A stretch of DNA of 64,000 bases. Origin: Planomonospora sp. ID67723 (lineage in GTDB: Bacteria > Actinomycetota > Actinomycetes > Streptosporangiales > Streptosporangiaceae). A program made the position numbers and the translations under genes. The stretch's first letter is position 1. The number at the start of each line of letters is the position of its first letter. The notes beneath the pieces are model-generated. The model was given only the letters and a program-made list of their open reading frames with translations, searched no databases and had not been told where the DNA came from. The DNA is taken from contig NZ_JABTEZ010000001.1 of the NCBI RefSeq assembly GCF_015711605.1, positions 1 to 64,000 of the forward strand, read 5' to 3'. Of the stretch, positions 56,713 to 64,000 are shown piece by piece.

Positions 56713-58170
56713 ATGCACATCGACAGCCGAAAGGCGTCCACGCGGCGCGCGGCGACCGGGCCGCGCAGGCTGGCCGTCCTCGCCTCCGGGCTCGCGCTCG
56801 CCACCACCGCGCTGGCGGCGGTGGCGCCGGGGGCGAGCGCCGCCCGCACGGGCGCGGAGGACCCCGCTGCGCGCAGCACGGGGAGCACCGCCGCCGGCAC
56901 CACGAGGAGCGGCGCAGCGGGCGGGCACTGCGCCCGTCAGGGGCGGATCGCGGTCCCCGGCGCGGAGAAGCAGGTCGTGGCCTGCCTCGACGACCTCACC
57001 ACGGCGGGAACCTCGCTCTCCGGGCACACCGATCCCGCCGACTGGGCCGGGCTGCACCCCGCGGGGGCGGTCAACCCCAAGGGCGTGCCCGGCATCCAGG
57101 TGGACGGCTACTTCCCCGACACCTCGGCGACCAACACCAACCACGGCTGGAACCACGACTCCCAGTTCGTGCTCCGCCTCCCGGACGTGTGGAACGGCGG
57201 GCTGGTCGTCGCGGGCACCCCCGGCAACCGCGAGCAGTACGCCAACGACTTCGTCATCTCCGACTGGGCGCTGGCCAGGGGCTACGCCTACGCCGTGACC
57301 GACAAGGGCAACACCGGGACGGCCTTCTACAAGGACGGGCGCCGGCCGGGGGACGCGATCGCCGAGTGGAACCGCCGCGTCACCGAGATCGCCGTCGCGG
57401 CCAAGGCCGTCGTGCGGCAGCGGTACGGCAGGCTTCCCGGGCGCACCTACGCCGCGGGCATCTCCAACGGCGGCTATCTGGTCCGCTGGCAGCTGGAGAA
57501 CCGGCCGGAGCTCTACGACGGCGGGATCGACTGGGAGGGCACGCTCTGGCGGGTCAGGGGCGACAACCTGATCAACTTCCTGCCCCCGGCGCTGCGGGCC
57601 TATCCCGAGGGCGACGCCCAGGCGATGTACGACGCCGGCTTCGCCAGAGGCTCGGAGTTCCTGTGGCCGTTCCACCACCAGTACTACTGGGACCTCACCC
57701 AGCGGATCTACCGCGAGGAGCTCGACCCGGGCTTCGACGGCGACGCCGAGGCGGGCACGCCGTACTGCGCCCCGGGGACCCCGGCCTGCGACGCGGACTA
57801 CGACTACGACGCGCGCAAGCCGTACAGGGCCCTGCGCAAGATCGCGCTGACCGGCCGGATCGGCAAGCCGCTGATCACGATCCAGGGCACGCTGGACACG
57901 CTGCTGCCGATCTCCCGCACCGGGGACGTCTACGCGGGCATGGTCGGCGACCGCCGCCCCTTCCGGTACTACCGGATCACCGACGGCACCCACACCGACG
58001 GCCTCTACGCCTCCTACCCCGACCGGCTCCGCCCGATGCTGCCGTGCTTCCGCAGCGCGTTCGAGGCCATGGAGGGCTGGGTGGAGCGGCGGCAGAGCCC
58101 GCCGCCGAGCGCGACCCTGCCGCGCCCGGCCGGCGGTGACCTCGTCAACGAGTGTCAGCTCGGCATGTAG
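56713..58170 (+). CDS. secreted alpha/beta-hydrolase, tannase/3-hydroxybutyrate oligomer hydrolase-like
   Basis: 485 residues. Signal peptide about 1-45 (RRLAVLASGLALATTALAAV, then GASAA). Catalytic triad candidates: Ser 251 in GISNGGY, Asp 395 in GTLDTLLP, His 427 in DGTHTDGLY. Cys pairs (e.g. YCAPGTPAC) fit an exported protein. 'VIVSDWALARGYAYAVTDKG'-like segments and the overall layout match the tannase/feruloyl esterase and 3HB-oligomer hydrolase group. With a 3-hydroxybutyrate dehydrogenase nearby, an esterase on 3HB oligomers is the most economical reading. GGAG eight bases before the ATG. Its 3' end overlaps the convergent glycosyltransferase by 16 bases. Confidence 0.8.
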   Translation: MHIDSRKASTRRAATGPRRLAVLASGLALATTALAAVAPGASAARTGAEDPAARSTGSTAAGTTRSGAAGGHCARQGRIAVPGAEKQVVACLDDLTTAGTSLSGHTDPADWAGLHPAGAVNPKGVPGIQVDGYFPDTSATNTNHGWNHDSQFVLRLPDVWNGGLVVAGTPGNREQYANDFVISDWALARGYAYAVTDKGNTGTAFYKDGRRPGDAIAEWNRRVTEIAVAAKAVVRQRYGRLPGRTYAAGISNGGYLVRWQLENRPELYDGGIDWEGTLWRVRGDNLINFLPPALRAYPEGDAQAMYDAGFARGSEFLWPFHHQYYWDLTQRIYREELDPGFDGDAEAGTPYCAPGTPACDADYDYDARKPYRALRKIALTGRIGKPLITIQGTLDTLLPISRTGDVYAGMVGDRRPFRYYRITDGTHTDGLYASYPDRLRPMLPCFRSAFEAMEGWVERRQSPPPSATLPRPAGGDLVNECQLGM

Positions 58171-60131
58171 CGCTGCTGCACGGTCCGGGTGACCCGGACC
58201 ACGTTCCGGGCGCCGGGGATCCGCAGGGCGAACCGCCGCAACCGCGGGTACCGGCGCACGGGCACGGCGGGCGCGGCGGCCCTGCGGATCTCCACCCGGC
58301 CGCCGCGGCTCATCTCCACGCCGAAGCGGAGCCCGAGTTCCCGGTCGTCCATCCGCAGGAACGGCATCCACGCGCCCGGGGCCAGGAACCCCTGCCGGGG
58401 CAGGCGCTTCATCGGGATCCTGGCGATCAGCCGCCCGGCCGCCCGGCCGGGTACGCCCGGTTCGACCAGGGCGGGCACGGAGACCTCGCGTGTCCCGCCC
58501 GGCGCCTGGCGCAGCACCAGCTCGGCGGGAGGCCCCCCGCTCGGCGGCACGTACGGCACGGGCACGACGACGAAGACGTGGTCGCGCTGGCGGGTGACCG
58601 TGGTCCCCGGCGAGACGAGGACGATCGACTCGGGGAACGACTGGGGCTCCACGCACACGCCCAGTTCGCCCCGGTCGGACCACCAGGGGACGACCAGCCG
58701 CCTGGCGTGGTCGGCCAGCGTCCCGTCGCAGTCGACCGGCGGACCGGTGACCCGGGCGCGGGCCTGGCAGAGCCCGCCGTTCATCCGCATGTGGATCTCC
58801 CACAGGCCGGGCGGGAGCGAGCGGCCGTGCGCCGCCGAGGTGGCGTCGAGCGTGGCCGTCCCGGTGACCTGCACCCTGACGTAGTCGCCGTGCCGGACGC
58901 GGACCACCGAGCAGCTCACCGGGAGCTGGTGGACGACCCCGGTGCCCTCGTGCCGCGCGTAGACCTGGAACCGGGCGCGGGAGACCGCGGCGGTGACGTC
59001 GGCCACCTCCGGGGGCAGGCGGAGGTCTCCGAGGGAGAGCGGGGACGTCCAGAGCAGGCGGTCCTCCCCGTGCGGGAGGAAGCGCGTGGGGTTGCCCTCA
59101 CCCCACATGATCTCTCCGGTGAGGCTCATCACGAGCGCGCCGTCCCGCCACACCACGTCCTTGACGTCGGCCTTCAGGTGGGTGTCGCGCAGGGCCTGGG
59201 AGAGCGCGACGAGCTGGTCGAGCCGGCCCGCGCGCAGCATCGCGGCGCGGACCCGCAGGTGGACGGGGAGGTAGTGGTCGAGCCGTTCGGGGAAGCGCTG
59301 GGCGACCAGCTCGCGCAGGGTGGTGAAGGTGACGGAGCGGTCCGTCGAGGAGGCCACGAACTCCGCCCCGCCGAGCCGGCGCAGGACCGCGGTGCGGAAC
59401 CAGTGCGCGTACAGGTGGTCGCGCCTGCGTCCCCGGGGGACCGACTCGTCGATGACGTCGAGCAGCTTGCGCAGCTCGGTCACATGGGCGTGCGGGCTGC
59501 CGGACGGCTCCGGCCGCGCCCCGAGGCGGCAGCACACCTCGCCGGACATGACGGTGACCGCCGAGGCCCGCAGGTAGGCCCGCAGGACGAAGAGCTGCTC
59601 GGCCAGGCTCCCGCCCGCGCCGGGGAAGGCGATCCCCTCGGCCGCGAGGAACGCCCTGCGGTAGAGCTTGTGCGGCGTGAGCGCGGACAGCAGCCGGTCG
59701 CCGAGGATGTCGGCGTGCTCGCGGTCCTTGCTGAACACCGCCGCGGGCGGCGCATTCCCGCTCGCCAGCGGCCCGACCAGGACGTCGGCGCCGGTCTGCT
59801 TCGCGCGCTCGTACATCCGCTCCAGCGCCGTCCGCTCCAGGCGGTCTCCCTGGTCGAGGAAGTAGACGTACTCGCCGGTGGCGACCTCCAGGGCGGCGTT
59901 GCGGCCGCGCATCGGCGAGCCGATGTGTTTCAAATGGAGGACGCGGACGTTGGCGTGCGTCTCGGCGATGGCGTCGAGACGCTTCTCGATTCCGTCGTCG
60001 GACCCGTCGTCGGCGAATATGACCTCGTACTCCTCCGGGGGCATCGACTGCTCCATCACCGAGCAGATGCACCCGTCGGCCGCATCACCGGGATTGTGGA
60101 CCGGCACCACCACGCTGACCTTTATCCCCAT
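58155..60131 (-). CDS. family 2 glycosyltransferase with long C-terminal extension
   Basis: 658 residues. N-terminal GT2 (GT-A) domain about 1-220: 'VSVVVPVHNPGDAADGCI', DDGSDDG (41-47), 'GSPMRGRNAALEVATGEYV' and the metal site as DQGD (93-96) in place of the common DxDD. About 430 further residues hold beta-rich repeats, as in teichoic-acid type GT2 enzymes (TarS/TarP-like) that glycosylate wall polymers. No membrane helix. Wall polymer decoration is inference. ATG start; convergent overlap with the esterase gene. Confidence 0.85.
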   Translation of the reverse strand: MGIKVSVVVPVHNPGDAADGCICSVMEQSMPPEEYEVIFADDGSDDGIEKRLDAIAETHANVRVLHLKHIGSPMRGRNAALEVATGEYVYFLDQGDRLERTALERMYERAKQTGADVLVGPLASGNAPPAAVFSKDREHADILGDRLLSALTPHKLYRRAFLAAEGIAFPGAGGSLAEQLFVLRAYLRASAVTVMSGEVCCRLGARPEPSGSPHAHVTELRKLLDVIDESVPRGRRRDHLYAHWFRTAVLRRLGGAEFVASSTDRSVTFTTLRELVAQRFPERLDHYLPVHLRVRAAMLRAGRLDQLVALSQALRDTHLKADVKDVVWRDGALVMSLTGEIMWGEGNPTRFLPHGEDRLLWTSPLSLGDLRLPPEVADVTAAVSRARFQVYARHEGTGVVHQLPVSCSVVRVRHGDYVRVQVTGTATLDATSAAHGRSLPPGLWEIHMRMNGGLCQARARVTGPPVDCDGTLADHARRLVVPWWSDRGELGVCVEPQSFPESIVLVSPGTTVTRQRDHVFVVVPVPYVPPSGGPPAELVLRQAPGGTREVSVPALVEPGVPGRAAGRLIARIPMKRLPRQGFLAPGAWMPFLRMDDRELGLRFGVEMSRGGRVEIRRAAAPAVPVRRYPRLRRFALRIPGARNVVRVTRTVQQRYMPS

Positions 60132-60191
60132 ACCGCCCAGGATGCGGCAACCAGCGCGTTCAGCCGGCCCGACCTGCCGATCTGTAGGGTT

Positions 60192-60968
60192 TCAGTACCA
60201 GCCCTTTTGCTGGGAATGGGCCCACGCGCCGCAGGGCGTGCCGTACCGCCCCTTGATGTAGGTCAGACCCCATTCGATCTGGGTGGCCGCGTTGGTCTGC
60301 CAGTCGGCGCCCGCGCTGGCCATCTTGTGGCCGGGCAGCGACTGCGGGATGCCGTAGGCGCCGCTGGAGCGGTTCATCGCCCGCTCATTCCAGCCGCTCT
60401 CCTTCATCCAGAGCTTCTCCAGGCAGCCCCACTGGTCGCCCCAGCCGCGCGCCTCCAGCATCTGCTTGCCCAGCGCCTTGTTGCCGGTCGGGTTGGCGGT
60501 GCCGGGCGGGAGCTGCTGGGGGTCGAACCCGCCGCCGCCGGGCGCCGTGTCGGCGATCTCGATCGGGTCGAGCGGCTTGCGTCCCTGGCGCTTGCGCTTG
60601 AGCGCGTCGGCCGCCAGCGCCTGGACCGCCTGGGCCTTCAGCGCGTCGGCCGCGGGGTCGGGCCCGAAGGGGTCTCCGCCGCCGAACGCCTCGGCCAGCA
60701 CGTCGAGGGGGACCGGCTCCTGGGGCGGCGTGGAGGCGTTCTGGACTGCGGTGTAGACGGTGAAGCCTCCGCCGCCGACGGCGACGATCGCCGCCGCGCC
60801 GAGGACGAGGGCGCGCTTGGGGGTCAGCCAGCCGGGAGCCTTCGCGGGCTTCCCTTCGGCCGGGGCCTTCGCCGGACGCTTGGCCGCACGAGCCGTACGA
60901 CGGGAGCCTGGCGCCGGGCGCCCCTCAAGGGGCTGGCGCTCCTTCACGGGGGGCGATCCTGCACTCAC
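60192..60968 (-). CDS. lysozyme-like (SLT) cell-wall hydrolase with membrane anchor
   Basis: 258 residues from GTG 60968; GTG 60947 is also in frame, has AGGA nine bases upstream, and is favoured if the leader RNA runs to about 60962. Basic Lys/Ala/Pro start, one helix (ALVLGAAAIVAVGGGGFTVY), a linker, and a C-terminal muralytic domain (about 165-258) with catalytic Glu in 'LWMKESGWNERA' and 'SSGAYGIPQSLPG'. It resembles the resuscitation/SLT-type muralytic enzymes of actinomycetes. Its upstream region carries riboswitch-like and CRP-like elements. Confidence 0.88.
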   Translation of the reverse strand: MSAGSPPVKERQPLEGRPAPGSRRTARAAKRPAKAPAEGKPAKAPGWLTPKRALVLGAAAIVAVGGGGFTVYTAVQNASTPPQEPVPLDVLAEAFGGGDPFGPDPAADALKAQAVQALAADALKRKRQGRKPLDPIEIADTAPGGGGFDPQQLPPGTANPTGNKALGKQMLEARGWGDQWGCLEKLWMKESGWNERAMNRSSGAYGIPQSLPGHKMASAGADWQTNAATQIEWGLTYIKGRYGTPCGAWAHSQQKGWY

Positions 60969-61096
60969 GACCTATGAGCTTGCCGTGCGCGGGGGGGTGC
61001 TGCGCAACCGGAACGGGGGATTCGCATGGCGCCTCACGGCGGTCTCCCGGCTTTACCGGCGCTCGACCGCCTGCTTACAGGGACTTTCCCCAACCC
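60962..61096 (-). ncRNA. candidate c-di-AMP (ydaO/yuaA) riboswitch leader
   Basis: The leader RNA of the muralytic gene shows ydaO-like pieces in order: 'UAAAGCCGGGAGACCG' (matching the GGGGAACC element), 'UGCGAAUCCCC' (matching GGGNGAAUCC), and 'GGCAAGCUCAUAGGUCGUG' near the 3' end (matching the CAGCUAACCUCGNAGGC element). GC-rich stems lie between them. In actinomycetes this class typically controls muralytic enzymes such as RpfA. I matched it by eye only; boundaries are approximate. Confidence 0.45.
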
Positions 61097-61107
61097 CGGC
61101 CCCCCGA

Positions 61108-61123
61108 TGTGATTTTCGTCACA
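61108..61123. promoter_or_regulatory. exact CRP consensus box
   Basis: TGTGATTTTCGTCACA is a perfect TGTGA-N6-TCACA match. It lies 140 bases upstream of the muralytic enzyme start on the minus strand, just upstream of the candidate riboswitch, and 151 bases before the divergent response-regulator start. S. coelicolor rpfA is known to combine Crp and c-di-AMP control, the same arrangement. Confidence 0.75.
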
Positions 61124-61216
61124 CTTGCCGGGTGGGACCCGCCCCACGTGCCCCTTGAGTCCGGGGGGAGAGCCCCGACCAGGGTCTCCGGGCACCGTGA
61201 CGATGGCATACGCCCC

Positions 61217-61236
61217 ATGTCACAGTTTCATGACAT
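61217..61236 (+). promoter_or_regulatory. inverted repeat upstream of the two-component operon
   Basis: ATGTCA-N8-TGACAT, perfect 6-base arms, 37 bases before the response-regulator GTG, in an AT-rich stretch unusual for this genome. Candidate operator, possibly for autoregulation. Confidence 0.5.
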
Positions 61237-61273
61237 AGCAAGGCTTATTAAGCATTAGAAGAATAATGACCAG

Positions 61274-61948
61274 GTGGCCGGCATCCTCCTCGTTGAAGAC
61301 GATCCCTCGGTCAGGACCGCCCTGGAGCTGGCGCTGGCCCGCCAGGGCCACTCCGTGACCTCCTACGGCACGGGCGAGGAGGCGCTCGACCACATCCGGT
61401 CCCGCCGGCCCGAGATAGCCATCCTGGACGTCATGCTGCCCGGGATCGACGGGGTCGAGGTCTGCCGCCGGATCCGCAGGATGGACCAGCTCCCGGTGAT
61501 CCTCCTCACCGCCCGGGGAGACGACCTCGACGTGGTCGTGGGCCTGGAGGCCGGAGCCGACGACTACGTGGTCAAACCGGTCGAGCCGCGCGTGCTGGAC
61601 GCACGCATCCGCGCGGTCCTGCGCCGGGCGGAGTCCGTCGCCTCCGACCGCATCACCTTCGGCGACCTGGTGATCGACCGGGGAGCGCTCAAGGTCTCCC
61701 TGGCCGGCAGGGAGGTCCACCTGACCCCCACCGAGCTCCGGCTCCTGCTGGAGCTGGTCCGCCACCCCGGCCAGGTCCTCAACCGCCGGTACCTGCTGCG
61801 GGCCGTCTGGGACCACGCCCACGCCGCCGACTCGCGCCTGGTGGACGCCTGCGTGCAACGGGTCCGCGCCAAGATCGAGCCGGTGCCCGCCGAGCCCGAG
61901 TTCATCCACACGGTGCGCGGCTTCGGTTACCGCTTCAGTCCACCGTGA
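61274..61948 (+). CDS. OmpR-family response regulator
   Basis: 224 residues. Receiver domain: acidic D9/D10 (VEDDPS), phospho-acceptor D52 (AILDVMLPG), T79, K101 (VVKPVE). C-terminal winged helix: 'VHLTPTELRLLLELVRHPGQVLNRRYLL' and 'VDACVQRVRAKIE...VRGFGYRF'. GTG start in an AT-rich region with a palindrome upstream. Its stop overlaps the histidine kinase start as GTGA, so the pair is co-translated. Confidence 0.94.
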   Translation: MAGILLVEDDPSVRTALELALARQGHSVTSYGTGEEALDHIRSRRPEIAILDVMLPGIDGVEVCRRIRRMDQLPVILLTARGDDLDVVVGLEAGADDYVVKPVEPRVLDARIRAVLRRAESVASDRITFGDLVIDRGALKVSLAGREVHLTPTELRLLLELVRHPGQVLNRRYLLRAVWDHAHAADSRLVDACVQRVRAKIEPVPAEPEFIHTVRGFGYRFSPP

Positions 61949-63351
61949 GGCGGATCTACACCGGCCTGCGCGGACGCCTGGTCCTCACCTTCACCCTGAT
62001 CGCCGTCACGGCCTCCGCGCTGGTCGCGGGGATCGGCTACGAACTCGTCAAGCGCCGGGTGATCGAGCGCGCCGAGCAGGTGGCCGTGACCGACGTGCGC
62101 GACACCCTGACGGGGTCGAGGCTGCCCATCGGCGCGCTCTGGCCGGGAGACAGCCCGCCCACCGACCTGGAGATCACCGCGCTGCAGAAGAGCCTGCGGG
62201 TGCACAACGGGGCCGTCGTGGTCCGCTACGAGGAGTACTTGTACGCCGACGGCGGGTTCGGCATGAACGACGTCCCCGCCGACCTGCGGGCGTACGCCAC
62301 CGACCGCACGGTCTCCAGGCGCGAGGAGATCCGCGGAAGCATGTGGCTGGTGATCGGCACCCCGGTCTGGCGGATAGAGCCCATCCACATAGCGCGGCCG
62401 ACCGGGATGAGCGTCTTCGTCTTCGTCCCGCTCGCCGAGGAGGAGCAGCTCCTGACCGGGCTGAGGCGGCCGCTGGCGACCGCCGGGGCCGTCATGCTGG
62501 CCGTCGCCCTCGCCATGGCCCTGGTCTCGGCCCAGCGGGTGCTGCTGCCGGTCCGGCGGCTCGGATCCGCCGCCCGGGCGCTCGGTGCCGGGCACCTGGA
62601 CACCCGGCTGCCCGTGCACGGCCAGGACGAGCTGGCCGAGCTCACCGCGACCTTCAACGACACCGCCGCCGCCCTGGAGCGGAGCGTGTCGGAGCTGCGT
62701 TCCCTGGAGGCGATGTCCCGCCGGTTCGTGGCCGACGTCTCCCACGAGCTCCGCACCCCGCTGACCGCGATGACGGCCGTGACCGACATGCTCTCCGAGG
62801 AGGCCGACCGGCTGCCCGGGGAGCCTGCGGCGGCCGTACGGCTGGTGCTGCGCGAGATCGAACGGCTGCGCACCCTGGTGGAGCAGCTCATCGAGGCGAG
62901 CCGGTTCGACGCGGGGACGGCCAGACTGAACCTGGACACCGTGAACATCGCCGACGCGATCTTCGACTGCCTGGACACGCGCGGCTGGTCGGACCAGGTC
63001 CGGGTGAACGTCTCCCAGGGGCTGAGCTTCTCCGTCGACCCCGGGCGCTTCGACGTCATCGTCGCCAACCTGGTGGGCAACGCGCTGCGGCACGGCGAGC
63101 CGCCCGTCGTGGTGGCCGCCCGCAGCACCCCGCACGGTCTGGAGGTGAAGGTGCGCGACCACGGCCGGGGGATCCCCCCGACGGACCTGCCCCACGTGTT
63201 CAACCGCTTCTACAAGGCCGGCACGCGAGGGGACGGCAGCGGGCTCGGGCTCTCCATCGCGCGGTCGAACGCCCAGTTGCACGGCGGCACGATCTCGGTG
63301 CGCGCGCAGGAGCCCGGCACGCTCTTCACCGTCTGGCTGCCCCCGGCATGA
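61945..63351 (+). CDS. membrane sensor histidine kinase
   Basis: 468 residues. Two membrane helices (LVLTFTLIAVTASALVAGIGY; ATAGAVMLAVALAMALVSA) enclose an extracytoplasmic sensor of about 130 residues, then a HAMP domain ('VRRLGSAARALGAGHLDTRLP'), HisKA with His 267 (ADVSHELRTPL) and HATPase_c with 'NLVGNALRHGEPP', 'DHGRGIPP' and 'GDGSGLGLSIAR'. Stimulus unknown, probably envelope-related. It overlaps the lipoprotein gene as ATGA. Confidence 0.94.
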   Translation: MRRIYTGLRGRLVLTFTLIAVTASALVAGIGYELVKRRVIERAEQVAVTDVRDTLTGSRLPIGALWPGDSPPTDLEITALQKSLRVHNGAVVVRYEEYLYADGGFGMNDVPADLRAYATDRTVSRREEIRGSMWLVIGTPVWRIEPIHIARPTGMSVFVFVPLAEEEQLLTGLRRPLATAGAVMLAVALAMALVSAQRVLLPVRRLGSAARALGAGHLDTRLPVHGQDELAELTATFNDTAAALERSVSELRSLEAMSRRFVADVSHELRTPLTAMTAVTDMLSEEADRLPGEPAAAVRLVLREIERLRTLVEQLIEASRFDAGTARLNLDTVNIADAIFDCLDTRGWSDQVRVNVSQGLSFSVDPGRFDVIVANLVGNALRHGEPPVVVAARSTPHGLEVKVRDHGRGIPPTDLPHVFNRFYKAGTRGDGSGLGLSIARSNAQLHGGTISVRAQEPGTLFTVWLPPA

Positions 63352-63914
63352 ACAGGACCGCCCGCCCGGTCGCGGCCCCCCTCGCCCTCGCCCTCGCCCT
63401 CGCCCTCGGCGGGTGCGGAATCGCGCCCAGCGGGGTGCGGGACTGGGGCCGCCCTCCTGTGATCAGCTACAGCCCCACCTGGGTGACGGTCTACCTGGTC
63501 CGCCAGGGACGGCTGGAACCCGCGCAGGTCCCGGTGGCCTCCGACTCCGCCAAGAACATCGTCGACACGCTGTTCCGGGCCGGCAGGCAGCCGCCGCGGC
63601 CGGGACTGACGAGCGAGCTGAACGGTTTCAGCCACTACGACAGCAAGACCACCCGGTACACCGACGGCGTCTCCCAGCGCGGCGAGCCCGCGGGCGAGCT
63701 GGGATACCGGCTGAACGTGGTGCTCTCCGGCCAGGGCAGGCTCTCCCGGCTGGGCCTGGCCCAGATCACCTGCACGGTCCGGCAGAACAAGCAGGAGAGC
63801 ATCTGGAGCGTCGAGGTCACCCGGCTGTTCCCGGGCACCCCGGCCTCGCTGGGAGACCACAGTTGCTTCGAGTTCCGGGACCTGGCCGCCGAAGGGGTAC
63901 GGCTCCCGCCGTGA
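63348..63914 (+). CDS. lipoprotein, third gene of the two-component operon
   Basis: 188 residues. Lipoprotein signal peptide 'APLALALALALGGCG' with the lipobox Cys near residue 23. The mature part has alternating strands and a Cys pair ('ITCTVRQ' and 'HSCFEF') and may have a GerMN-like fold ('VTVYLVRQGRLEPAQVPV...DTLFRA'). Translationally coupled to the kinase, so it probably modulates it, as lipoproteins do in the MtrAB-LpqB and CseBC-CseA systems. Function is inference. Confidence 0.78.
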   Translation: MNRTARPVAAPLALALALALGGCGIAPSGVRDWGRPPVISYSPTWVTVYLVRQGRLEPAQVPVASDSAKNIVDTLFRAGRQPPRPGLTSELNGFSHYDSKTTRYTDGVSQRGEPAGELGYRLNVVLSGQGRLSRLGLAQITCTVRQNKQESIWSVEVTRLFPGTPASLGDHSCFEFRDLAAEGVRLPP

Positions 63915-63936
63915 CAGGCGGTCCCGGTCCCGCCGG

Positions 63937-63975
63937 GACGGCGCCCGGGGCGTGATCCGCGCCCCGGGCGCCGTC
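63937..63975. terminator. terminator after the two-component operon
   Basis: A perfect 16-base stem (63937-63952 with 63960-63975) and the loop TGATCCG, 22 bases past the lipoprotein stop. Confidence 0.85.
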
Positions 63976-63980
63976 GAGGC

Positions 63981-64000
63981 TCACATCGTGACGTCCTCCA
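63981..64000 (-). CDS. possible 3' end of a convergent gene
   Basis: Minus-strand frame ends E-D-V-T-M-stop with the TGA at 63983-63981, right after a bidirectional-type hairpin. Only six codons are visible, so this is a guess from position. Confidence 0.25.

Noticed and set aside
58152-60977. 941-codon open frame on the plus strand
   Set aside because: It lies antisense to the glycosyltransferase and muralytic genes, has no domain or ribosome site, and is explained by codon bias.

Overview
The window is high-GC actinobacterial chromosome. Evidence: a mycothiol S-conjugate amidase gene (mca), a mycobacterial-type Sdh1 succinate dehydrogenase, PASTA-less Ser/Thr kinases, DUF6542/DUF4245/DUF1707 genes, and many genes whose start codon sits 6-8 bases after a TANNNT -10 element (the leaderless pattern common in actinomycetes). 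Gene content fits a filamentous actinomycete such as the Streptosporangiales; that placement is inference. I saw no tRNA, rRNA, CRISPR array, insertion sequence, integrase or prophage.

Layout: 1-1090, end of a phytochrome-type sensor kinase and its single-domain response regulator. 1146-4880, Sdh1 operon (membrane anchor, flavoprotein, iron-sulfur subunit) behind a palindrome. 4973-19309, a 14-kb block all on the minus strand that encodes a Gram-positive (Tcp/Tn916-like) type IV secretion apparatus: TcpC-like protein, small two-helix membrane protein, TcpE fused to a MinD-like ATPase with a degenerate P-loop, VirB4 ATPase, VirB6/TrbL-like protein, VirB8-like protein, and a lysozyme-NlpC/P60 hydrolase. 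It is followed by a MutT gene and two Pro-rich single-pass surface proteins. There is no relaxase, coupling protein, integrase or att site, so I read it as a chromosomal secretion system and not an intact conjugative element. This is the best candidate here for an undescribed system.

19677-30345 is core housekeeping in an order like Mycobacterium tuberculosis Rv1099c-Rv1112: ychF, a membrane protein, rmuC, a DUF6542 gene, ispH, a lipid-droplet-type protein, xseA, xseB (split by an antisense GNAT gene), a DUF4245 gene, a TetR gene and glpX. 30400-43652 is accessory: a WD40 remnant, a DUF1707 gene, TetR, an MFS exporter, a tightly overlapping myo-inositol catabolic operon (iolG-E-C-aldolase-B-D) with a palindrome inside its promoter spacer, a divergent MocR regulator/EamA transporter pair, a protein made of two copies of an unknown domain, and a 43-residue membrane protein. 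43878-52237 carries a class I fumarase, two Ser/Thr kinases, a class II fumarase, a tautomerase-like protein and mca.

52473-58170 looks like a 3-hydroxybutyrate (oligomer) utilisation locus: 3-hydroxybutyrate dehydrogenase, GAF-PucR regulator, MHS-type transporter and secreted esterase, with a CRP-like box before the transporter. 58155-60968 holds a glycosyltransferase and a lysozyme-like muralytic enzyme; the latter has a candidate c-di-AMP riboswitch leader and an exact TGTGA-N6-TCACA CRP box upstream. The window ends with an OmpR-type two-component operon and a lipoprotein (61274-63914).
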